The notes below the pieces were generated by a model, which worked only from the letters and a program-made list of their open reading frames with translations, was not told where the DNA came from and searched no databases. From Acetobacteraceae bacterium (GTDB lineage Bacteria > Pseudomonadota > Alphaproteobacteria > Acetobacterales > Acetobacteraceae), in assembly GCA_024280945.1 (NCBI GenBank), contig JAMXLO010000115.1, forward strand, positions 25,503 through 89,502: a stretch of 64,000 nt of DNA, in the 5' to 3' direction. The translations under genes were made by a program, and so were the position numbers. Positions 57,426 through 64,000 of this stretch are shown in pieces. How positions within the stretch are numbered: the first letter of the stretch is position 1; each line of letters starts with the position of its first letter.

Positions 57426-58531
57426 GCAGCCTTCGCTGCATAGCGAAAGTAGGCAGCGCAGGCGCCTTCGGATGATACCATCAGCGCGCCAAGCGGCGTC
57501 TCCGGCGTGCAGGCGGTGCCGAACACCTTGCACTGGTGCGGCTTCAAGGCGCCCTTCAGTACGTCGCCGCACTGGCACGCCGCCGGATCGGCAATCTGCA
57601 CATTGGGCACGGCGAACCGGCATTCGGCGTCGAACCGTTCATAGGCTTTGCGGAAGCGGACGCCGGAATAATCGATCGATCCCAGGCCGCGCCATTCGAA
57701 GAACTCGCGCAGTTCGTAGACCCTCTCGATGGCACGCAGCGCCGCTGCATTGCCGCCCGCGCTTACCACGCGCGCGTATTGGTTCTCCACTTCAGCCCGG
57801 CCTTCGGCAAGCTGGCGCAACACCATCCAGATCGACTGCAGCACGTCGAGCGGTTCGAACCCGGAAACCACCATAGGCTTGCGATAGTGCTGCGCGATGA
57901 ATTCATAGGGATTTGTGCCGATGATGATCGATACGTGGCCAGGGCCCAGGAAGCCGTCGATCCGCAAATCCGCGCTGTCGAGGATCGCCTTTATCGTCGG
58001 CACGATGGTGATGTGGTTGCAGAACACCGAGAAATTGCCGATGCCGTCGCGTTCCGCCTCCAGCACCGTCAAGGCGGTCGACGGCATGGTGGTCTCGAAG
58101 CCGAGACCAAAGAATACCACCTCGCGATCCGGATTGGCGCGCGCAATCGTCAGCGCGTCCGACGGCGAGTAGACCATGCGGATATCGGCACCATTCGCTT
58201 TCGCCTGCAGCAGGCTGCCGCGCGATCCCGGCACGCGCATCGCATCGCCGAAGGTCGTGAGGATCACGCCTGGCTGCGTGGCGATCGCGAGGCAGTCATC
58301 GATCCGTCCCATCGGCAGGACGCAGACCGGGCAGCCAGGGCCATGCACCAGTTCGATCTGCTCGGGCAGCATGCCCTCGAGCCCATAGCGGAAGATCGCG
58401 TGGGTGTGGCCGCCGCAGACCTCCATGATCTGGATCGGTCGGTCCTGGCGAAAGGATTGTGCGATCTTGCTGATTTCGCGCACCAGCGTCGCGGCCTTGT
58501 CGCGGTCGCGGAATTCGTCGATGTATTTCAT
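57422..58531 (-). CDS. hypD: Hydrogenase maturation protein HypD
   Basis: A 369-residue iron-sulphur scaffold that, with HypC, holds the Fe(CN)2CO unit. Signatures: EVCGGHTHAIFRYG near 39, LVHGPGCPVCVLPMGRIDDC near 65, VFFGLGFETTMPSTA, and the cluster-binding CQCGDVLKGALKPHQCKVFG with further Cys near ACTPETPLGALM. ATG 58531 overlaps the HypC stop (ATGA). The length and motifs are normal. Confidence 0.95.
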   Translation of the reverse strand: MKYIDEFRDRDKAATLVREISKIAQSFRQDRPIQIMEVCGGHTHAIFRYGLEGMLPEQIELVHGPGCPVCVLPMGRIDDCLAIATQPGVILTTFGDAMRVPGSRGSLLQAKANGADIRMVYSPSDALTIARANPDREVVFFGLGFETTMPSTALTVLEAERDGIGNFSVFCNHITIVPTIKAILDSADLRIDGFLGPGHVSIIIGTNPYEFIAQHYRKPMVVSGFEPLDVLQSIWMVLRQLAEGRAEVENQYARVVSAGGNAAALRAIERVYELREFFEWRGLGSIDYSGVRFRKAYERFDAECRFAVPNVQIADPAACQCGDVLKGALKPHQCKVFGTACTPETPLGALMVSSEGACAAYFRYAAKAA

Positions 58532-58803
58532 CTGGACTGCCCCATGGCATCGAGTTCCGCCTGCACCTCGCCGAGTTCGCCCAGCATGCGCAGCGTCTCG
58601 GCGGCTTCCGCAGCGTCGATACGACTGAGGGCGAAGCCGACATGAAGCAGCACCCAGTCGCCAACACACGCCTCCGGCGCGTGCTGCTCATCGACGATGC
58701 ACATGATGTTGACCTGACGGCGCACGCCGCCGACCTCGGCGGTGGCGAGCATGCGCTCCGCGTCGTCAATGCGGACAATTTGGGCGGGGATGCCGAGACA
58801 CAT
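58528..58803 (-). CDS. hypC: Hydrogenase assembly chaperone HypC
   Basis: A 91-residue chaperone starting with MCLGIPAQIVRIDD, whose N-terminal Cys (after Met removal) binds iron and HypD. NIMCIVDEQHAPEACVGDWV with LLHVGFALSRID is the usual core, and the tail AAETLRMLGELGEVQAELDA is helical. Coupled to hypD by a 4-bp overlap; hypF lies 10 bp upstream. Confidence 0.93.
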   Translation of the reverse strand: MCLGIPAQIVRIDDAERMLATAEVGGVRRQVNIMCIVDEQHAPEACVGDWVLLHVGFALSRIDAAEAAETLRMLGELGEVQAELDAMGQSR

Positions 58804-58813
58804 TTGTGTTCTC

Positions 58814-61075
58814 CTAGGCCGCGGCCATGAGCCGCGCCGCAGCGACGGCAGCCTGCCCCAACGAGAGGCCGCCATCATTGCAGGGGACGATGCTGTGTGC
58901 CAGCACGGCGAACCTGGCATCGCGCAGGCGCCGCTCGGTCTGCTCCAGCAGAATGGCGTTCTGAAAGCAGCCGCCGGACAGAGCCACCGTGTCGAAGTGT
59001 TCCACTCCCGCGAGGGCGCGGGCCATGGCGACGATGGCGATGGCCATCGCCTTGTGGAAACGCGCCGCAATGACCCCGAACGACGTGCCGCGGGAAATAT
59101 CAGCGGTGAGCGCCTGCCACATCTCCTGGTAACCAAGCCACGCGATGCTGCCGGCTGACGGCGTCGATATGCTCAGCGGATAGGCGAGCGCATCGTCCTC
59201 ATCCGACAGCGTGTGCGCGTCGGCCAGTGCCTCCAGCCGGGCGGCGGCCTCGCCCTCATGGCTCTGCCGTTCAGCGCAAATGCCAAGAGCAGCCGCCACG
59301 GCATCGAAGAGCCGGCCGCATGACGAGGCCATGGGTGTGTTGACCTGATTATCGATCATCGCATCGAGGACCGGATGCGATGCATCGGGCTGCAGCCCTG
59401 CGGCCTTGAGATGCGCATAGAGATTGCGCCACGGCTCGCGCACGGCCGCTGTGCCGCCGGGCATGGCCACGGGCTGGAATGCTGCCATTCGCCGGGCGCT
59501 GCGATAGTCAGCCAGCAGGAACTCGCCGCCCCATATCGTGCCATCATCGCCCCAGCCCAGGCCGTCCAGCACGATACCAAGAACCGGTGCCGCTGTGAGT
59601 GGGCGGCCGTTCTCCGCCAGGCATGCGGCGATGTGCGCGTGATGGTGCTGCACTTCGATCAGCGGAAGACCACACTCGCGCGCATACTTGGCAGACAGGT
59701 ATTCCGGATGAGCATCGATCGCGATCGCGGTCGGCGCGTGATCGTAGAGCCCGGAGAGATGGGTGATGCCGCGCCGATAGTCGTCGAATGTCCGCGCGTC
59801 CTCTAGATCACCGATATGCGGCGACATGATCGCGACGCCGTCCCGCAGTAGACAGAAGGTCGCCTTCAGTTGAGCACCCGCAGCCAGCAGCGCGGGTGCT
59901 GCCGCGAACTCAGGGGGCAACTGGATAGAAGAAGGCGCATAGCCGCGTGCGCGCCGCCACATCCGGGCTTTGCCGGCAACCACACGGACCACCGAATCAT
60001 CGACCCGCGTCGCGATCTCGCGGTCGTGGGTCAGCACGAAATCTGCGACGCGTCCCAGCAGCGTCAGCGCCTCATCGTCGCCGATGATCTGCGGTGCATC
60101 CGTCAGATTGCCACTCGTCATGACCACAGGCATATCGATATGCTGCAACAGCAGCAGATGCAGCGGCGTCGTCGGCAGCATGAAGCCGAAGGTCCTCAGG
60201 CCAGGTGCTATCACCTCGGGCAACAGCGAGCCGTGCGCCCGGAGCAATACGATGGGCGCACATGGTCCCTGCAGCAGGGCTGCTTCTTCGGTCGAGACGT
60301 CGCCGTAGCGACGGATTACGTCGAGGTCACGCGCCATCAGCGCAAATGGCTTGCTGTTGCGGCGCTTGGCGGTCCGTAGACGCGCCACCGCCGTGGAATT
60401 GGTCGCGTCGCAGGCAAGCTGGTAGCCACCCAACCCCTTCACAGCGACGATGTGTCCGTCGCGCAGCAAGCACGCTGCGGTGTCTGGCACATCGTTTGAC
60501 GGGATGTGCGGTACCAGCCGGGCCTGCGGACCGCATGCTTCGCAGGCAATCGCCTCGGCATGGAAGCGTCGATCCGCCGGGTTCCGATACTCCCCGGCAC
60601 ACGCTGGGCAGAGACGGAAGGGTGCCATCGTTGTCGCGGCGCGGTCGTAAGGTATGGCGCGAATGATGCTGAAGCGTGGTCCGCAATGGGTGCAGTTGGC
60701 GAAGGGGTAGCGATACCGTCGCTGCGCGGGGTCCAATACCTCGCGGGCGCATTCGCCGCAGATGGCCGAATCGGGAGTAATTTCTGTTCGTGCGCTGCCT
60801 TTGGTGCTGTCCACGATTCGAAAGCCCGCGTCACAGGACACGGTGCCTGGCATGATCTCGACGAGATCGATGCGTGCCAGAGCCGGGGGAGTTCGCTTCA
60901 GTCGGTCGACCAGGTCGACGATGGCCGCGTGCTCGCCGGTCACGCGGATCAGCACACCTTCGGCATCGTTCCGCACGTCGCCCGAGAGGCCGCACTCCTG
61001 TGCAAGGCGCCAGACGGTGGGGCGGAAACCCACCCCTTGCACCCGTCCGCGGACACGAATTTCAGCCTGCTGCAT
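58814..61075 (-). CDS. hypF: Carbamoyltransferase HypF
   Basis: A 753-residue enzyme that turns carbamoyl phosphate into the carbamoyl group transferred to HypE. Order: acylphosphatase domain (RVRGRVQGVGFRPTVW), two zinc fingers (ICGECAREVLDPAQRRYRYP with FANCTHCGPRF, and FRLCPACAGEYRNPADRRFH with AIACEACGP), a YrdC-like domain (IVAVKGLGGYQLACDATN), and a Kae1-like domain with HHHAHIAACLAENG and VALSGGCFQNAILLEQTERR. The start is the first ATG of the family N-terminus. It heads the hyp unit, transcribed leftward from the 163-bp gap shared with the amidase gene. Hydrogenase structural genes are not in this window. Confidence 0.95.
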   Translation of the reverse strand: MQQAEIRVRGRVQGVGFRPTVWRLAQECGLSGDVRNDAEGVLIRVTGEHAAIVDLVDRLKRTPPALARIDLVEIMPGTVSCDAGFRIVDSTKGSARTEITPDSAICGECAREVLDPAQRRYRYPFANCTHCGPRFSIIRAIPYDRAATTMAPFRLCPACAGEYRNPADRRFHAEAIACEACGPQARLVPHIPSNDVPDTAACLLRDGHIVAVKGLGGYQLACDATNSTAVARLRTAKRRNSKPFALMARDLDVIRRYGDVSTEEAALLQGPCAPIVLLRAHGSLLPEVIAPGLRTFGFMLPTTPLHLLLLQHIDMPVVMTSGNLTDAPQIIGDDEALTLLGRVADFVLTHDREIATRVDDSVVRVVAGKARMWRRARGYAPSSIQLPPEFAAAPALLAAGAQLKATFCLLRDGVAIMSPHIGDLEDARTFDDYRRGITHLSGLYDHAPTAIAIDAHPEYLSAKYARECGLPLIEVQHHHAHIAACLAENGRPLTAAPVLGIVLDGLGWGDDGTIWGGEFLLADYRSARRMAAFQPVAMPGGTAAVREPWRNLYAHLKAAGLQPDASHPVLDAMIDNQVNTPMASSCGRLFDAVAAALGICAERQSHEGEAAARLEALADAHTLSDEDDALAYPLSISTPSAGSIAWLGYQEMWQALTADISRGTSFGVIAARFHKAMAIAIVAMARALAGVEHFDTVALSGGCFQNAILLEQTERRLRDARFAVLAHSIVPCNDGGLSLGQAAVAAARLMAAA

Positions 61076-61238
61076 CCGGCATCACAAAGTCTTCGGTTAA
61101 GCTCTTACGTTGACTAGTATATTGGTAAACAGAGAGTGAAAGTTATCATAGGGTGAGGGGGAGCATGCCGGCAGAGAGAGCCATCTGTGATTTGACGATT
61201 GCCATCTTTGTCTGCCGGCAATCGGCGGGGAGCGTATA

Positions 61239-62129
61239 ATGCCGGTCCGCCGCACCGTTCTGTTCGGCGTGGTGTGTGCATTGCTGACGGCTCCGGCCTA
61301 TGCGGGGCGTACTGACATCCCGCGACAGCACCATGCGGCGGTGCACCACAAGGCCGTCTCGCATAAGGCGGTCCACCCCACGAGTAAGCACGCAGGGCGG
61401 ACGGTCCACAGCAAGCGGCACACACAAGCAAAGCACGCGTCCCGTTCCAGTCGGCATATCTCGGCAGGTGCGCCAAAGCGAGACGACGCCAGACCGTTGA
61501 TCGTGATCGATCCCGGGCACGGAGGATCCGACCCCGGCGCGATCGGTGTCTCCGGCACATTGGAGAAAACTGTCACACTCGCGACGGCTCTCGAACTCCG
61601 CCGCCTGCTCGTGGCCAGCGGTCGTTACCGGGTCGCGCTCACCCGAACTGGCGATCGTTCCGTCTCACTCGCGAGCCGCGTCGCGTTCGCCCGGAGCCAC
61701 GATGCCGATTTAATGATAGCCATCCACGCTGACGCGTCGCCGGACCGGCAGGCGCGCGGCGCCAGCGTCTATGTGCGCAGTGGCGAGAAGACGACGCACC
61801 TCGCCACCGGGGCCGGAAGCGCGGGTCAGATCGCCGAAGCGCTTGCGACGCCGGCACCGCAGGCGGTACCCGGGTCCGCGTGGCTGCAGTACAGCATGAT
61901 CGATCAGCTTAACGATGATGTGCGAATGGTTGCGACGCCAGCACGAACAGGACATCTCTATGTGCTCTCCTCGCGCGATATCCCAAGCGTGCTGTTGGAG
62001 ATGGGCTTTCTGTCCAACCGTCAGGACGAGGCACTGCTCAAGCGAGCGGGACACAGGAATGTTCTGGTGCAGGCGATGAAGGACGCCATCGATGCCTATT
62101 TCGCCGGGATCAGGAGGTCGCGAACGTAG
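61239..62129 (+). CDS. N-acetylmuramoyl-L-alanine amidase (AmiC/Amidase_3) with His-rich linker
   Basis: A 296-residue periplasmic amidase that cuts the lactyl-amide bond of peptidoglycan. Signal peptide RRTVLFGVVCALLTAPAYAG (residues 4-23), then a linker about 25-80 with many His, Lys, Arg (HHAAVHHKAVSHKAVH and SKRHTQAKHASR). The catalytic part has DPGHGGSDPGAIG, LEKTVTLATALELR, IAIHADASPD and LEMGFLSNR, giving the zinc His/Glu/His and catalytic Glu. GGGGAG stands seven bases before the ATG. No FtsX-EnvC partner or AMIN domain is present. The His-rich stretch could bind metal. It is divergent from hypF. Confidence 0.92.
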   Translation: MPVRRTVLFGVVCALLTAPAYAGRTDIPRQHHAAVHHKAVSHKAVHPTSKHAGRTVHSKRHTQAKHASRSSRHISAGAPKRDDARPLIVIDPGHGGSDPGAIGVSGTLEKTVTLATALELRRLLVASGRYRVALTRTGDRSVSLASRVAFARSHDADLMIAIHADASPDRQARGASVYVRSGEKTTHLATGAGSAGQIAEALATPAPQAVPGSAWLQYSMIDQLNDDVRMVATPARTGHLYVLSSRDIPSVLLEMGFLSNRQDEALLKRAGHRNVLVQAMKDAIDAYFAGIRRSRT

Positions 62130-62248
62130 CTGATCCCAATACGAGCGCGGAGACAAGCGGTGGGACACCGACCATCAAGCGCCTATCGCCTTGACATAAC
62201 CGACGGCAGCGCAGCGTATTTCGCCTGGATGCGGAGGAAACAAGGCTG

Positions 62249-63889
62249 ATGGCGCTTTCTGGCGACTCCTATGACTACATCGTCACGGGTGCGGGCTCTG
62301 CAGGTTGCGTGGTGGCATCACGCCTTTCCGAATCCGGGCGCTATCGCGTGCTGTTGCTCGAGGCGGGGCCGCGTGACCGCAACCCGTGGATCCATATCCC
62401 GCTCGGATATGCCAAGACCTATGTCGACCCGATCGTGAACTGGCGCTTCGAGACCGAGCCGCAGCCGCAGCTCAACAATCGCCGGCTCTATCTGCCGCGC
62501 GGCAAGACGCTGGGCGGCTCCAGTTCGATCAATGGCATGGTGTACATCCGCGGCAATCACGCCGACTACGATGAGTGGCGCCAGCGAGGCTGCGAAGGAT
62601 GGGATTGGGATTCGGTCCTGCCCTTCTTCAAGAAGGCCCAGAATCAGACGCGTGGTGCCGATGAGTTCCACGGCGTCGGCGGTCCCTTGAACGTCAGCGA
62701 TCAGCCCGCCCAGTTCGAGTTGGCCGATGCGATGCTGGAGGCTTGCGTGCAGGCCGGCATCCCGCGCAACCGCGATTTCAACGGCGCGCAGCAGGAGGGC
62801 TGCGGTTACTACCAGACCACCACGCTCAACCGCCGCCGGTGGAGCGCGGCGCAGGCCTATCTGCGTCCGGCGCGCAACCGCGACACTCTGGTGATCCGCA
62901 CGGGCGCCCATGCGACGCGGGTGCTGATCGAGAACAACCGCGCGGTGGGTGTCGAATTTCACACAGCGAGTGGCCGCGAGACGGCGCGAGCACGCGGCGA
63001 GGTCATCGTGTCCGGCGGTGCCTACGGATCGCCGCAGCTGCTGCTGCTTTCGGGGCTTGGGCCGGCGCAGCACCTGATGGACATGGGTATTTCGGTCGTC
63101 CGTGACATGCCGGGCGTCGGATCGAACCTGCACGATCATTTCAACTCGTATGTTGCGTGGCGGTGCAGCAAGGCGATCACGCTCAACGACCTGGAGCGCA
63201 GCAAACTGCGGAAGCTCTCCGCGGGTGTACGCTATGCGTTGTTCCGCTCTGGTCCCATGGCAAGCAACGGCATCCATGCCGGTGTCTTCACCCGCAGCGA
63301 CCCGCGGCTGGAACGACCCGACATTCAGCTCAACATGTTCGAGTGGAGCACGTTGCAGCGGAACAGGGACGGCATCGTGCCGCATCCGTTTCCTGGCTTC
63401 ACCATCAGTCCCGTGCATCTGCGCCCGGACGGCCGTGGGACGGTGCGACTTGCCAGCGCTGATCCGCTGGCACCGCCGGCCGTGCTGTTCGACTATCTGC
63501 GCACCGATTACGACATGCAGGCGGTGATTTTCGGGATCCGCCTGGCCAGAAAGATTGCCGAGCAGCCCGCGCTGAAGCCGTACGTTGCGGAGGAACTGCA
63601 GCCGGGGCCGTCGGTCACGGGCGATGATGCTCTGGCAGCCTATGTGCGTGAGAGCGGTGTATCCAACCAGCATCCCACCAGTTCCTGTGCCATGGGGCAT
63701 GGTCCGAATACCGTGGTCGATCCAAGGCTGCGCGTGCACGGAATCGATGGGCTGCGCGTCGCCGACGCGTCGATCATGCCGGTCGCAGTCGGCGGCAACA
63801 CCAACGCGCCGACCATCATGATCGGCGAGAAGGCGGCAGCAATGATTCTGGAGGATGCGATAGCGGCACCGCAGCGCGCGGCGGCCTGA
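62249..63889 (+). CDS. GMC family FAD oxidoreductase (choline-dehydrogenase-like)
   Basis: A 546-residue flavoenzyme that oxidises an alcohol. YDYIVTGAGSAGCVVASRLS is the FAD-binding motif; LPRGKTLGGSSSINGMVYIR and GNHADYDEW are the two GMC signatures (about 85-115). VIVSGGAYGSPQLLLLSGLG is the second, and SNQHPTSSCAMGHG near 500 carries the active-site His. The end GNTNAPTIMIGEKAA is typical. The family includes choline, alcohol and polyethylene-glycol dehydrogenases; the substrate is unknown. No BetB/BetI genes are adjacent. Confidence 0.93.
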   Translation: MALSGDSYDYIVTGAGSAGCVVASRLSESGRYRVLLLEAGPRDRNPWIHIPLGYAKTYVDPIVNWRFETEPQPQLNNRRLYLPRGKTLGGSSSINGMVYIRGNHADYDEWRQRGCEGWDWDSVLPFFKKAQNQTRGADEFHGVGGPLNVSDQPAQFELADAMLEACVQAGIPRNRDFNGAQQEGCGYYQTTTLNRRRWSAAQAYLRPARNRDTLVIRTGAHATRVLIENNRAVGVEFHTASGRETARARGEVIVSGGAYGSPQLLLLSGLGPAQHLMDMGISVVRDMPGVGSNLHDHFNSYVAWRCSKAITLNDLERSKLRKLSAGVRYALFRSGPMASNGIHAGVFTRSDPRLERPDIQLNMFEWSTLQRNRDGIVPHPFPGFTISPVHLRPDGRGTVRLASADPLAPPAVLFDYLRTDYDMQAVIFGIRLARKIAEQPALKPYVAEELQPGPSVTGDDALAAYVRESGVSNQHPTSSCAMGHGPNTVVDPRLRVHGIDGLRVADASIMPVAVGGNTNAPTIMIGEKAAAMILEDAIAAPQRAAA

Positions 63890-63920
63890 TCCACGAGTTC
63901 GGTAACTGCTGGCAGTCGCT

Positions 63921-64000
63921 TCAGCTATGACCCGGCAGCCGTATCGTGAACTCGCTGTATTCGCCGACCTTGCTGGCGACGGTGATGCTGCCGCCGTGCT
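63921..64000 (-). CDS. C-terminal tail of a histidine kinase, cut by window edge
   Basis: On the minus strand the last 80 bases read HGGSITVASKVGEYSEFTIR and LPGHS before a TGA ending at 63921. This is the end of a HATPase_c domain (QHGG-x(2)-V-S-x-P-G-x-G-T-x-F-x-I-x-LP pattern), as in the seven-GAF kinase's [14 protein letters not shown]. The rest lies beyond the window. It is not a fragment of the local kinase. Confidence 0.75.
   Translation of the reverse strand, partial: HGGSITVASKVGEYSEFTIRLPGHS

Noticed and set aside
62318..63739. 473-codon open frame antisense to the GMC oxidoreductase
   Set aside because: Same reason: a composition shadow of a clear enzyme gene, with no start context or recognisable domain.

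Overview
The window is GC-rich, densely coded bacterial chromosome of alphaproteobacterial character. The gene mix (paired alpha-hydroxyacid dehydrogenases, an exopolysaccharide cluster, GMC dehydrogenase, monomeric isocitrate dehydrogenase, many CoA-transferase and ABC catabolic genes) is most like Acetobacteraceae/Rhodospirillales. That placement is an inference; no rRNA or tRNA gene is present to test it. I saw no phage, insertion sequence, integrase or CRISPR array.

Layout. 0.2-6.6 kb: two tandem FMN-dependent hydroxyacid dehydrogenases, then a hydantoinase/oxoprolinase pair (HyuB, HyuA). 6.6-16.2 kb: an exopolysaccharide locus (WecA-like and WecG/TagA-like transferases, Wzc-like chain-length/tyrosine kinase, Wzy-like polymerase, a metallo-beta-lactamase-fold protein, a putative secreted glycoside hydrolase). 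16.4-24.5 kb: stress and housekeeping genes (DUF6496-like protein, YciE/F ferritin-like protein, AsmA, PyrD, HAD hydrolase, tandem Usp, NUDIX). 24.9-38.4 kb: signalling and central metabolism. This holds a 992-residue hybrid sensor kinase, a gene graveyard at 28.07-29.15 kb, the monomeric isocitrate dehydrogenase, a DJ-1/PfpI protein, a CBS-BON protein and a 1580-residue kinase with seven GAF units. 38.6-47.6 kb: small enzymes and envelope proteins (dienelactone hydrolase, flavin reductase, AI-2E permease, dodecin, SDR, LigC-type DNA ligase). 47.7-55.4 kb: CoA transferase, GST and a complete branched-chain-type ABC transporter, then an MFS permease. 55.4-61.1 kb: a hypF-C-D-E-A-B operon for NiFe-hydrogenase maturation, without hydrogenase structural genes in view. 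61.2-64 kb: a cell-wall amidase, a GMC oxidoreductase and the tail of another histidine kinase.

The most notable observations concern gene decay and replacement. The N-terminal half of a dimeric-type isocitrate dehydrogenase survives as a frameshifted ruin about 0.7 kb from an intact, non-homologous monomeric isocitrate dehydrogenase. Beside it lies a frameshifted remnant of a helicase/type III restriction-like protein. The seven-GAF kinase is followed, through a GTGA overlap, by only the first ~24 codons of a response regulator, cut off at a GC-rich palindromic repeat. The HypA protein lacks its whole zinc-finger insert. A four-copy family of GC-rich palindromes sits between genes, including between the ABC binding protein and its permease. 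I did not find a clear, wholly new multi-gene system. The exopolysaccharide locus with its MBL-fold and hydrolase partners, and the zinc-finger-less HypA, are the best candidates for new biology.
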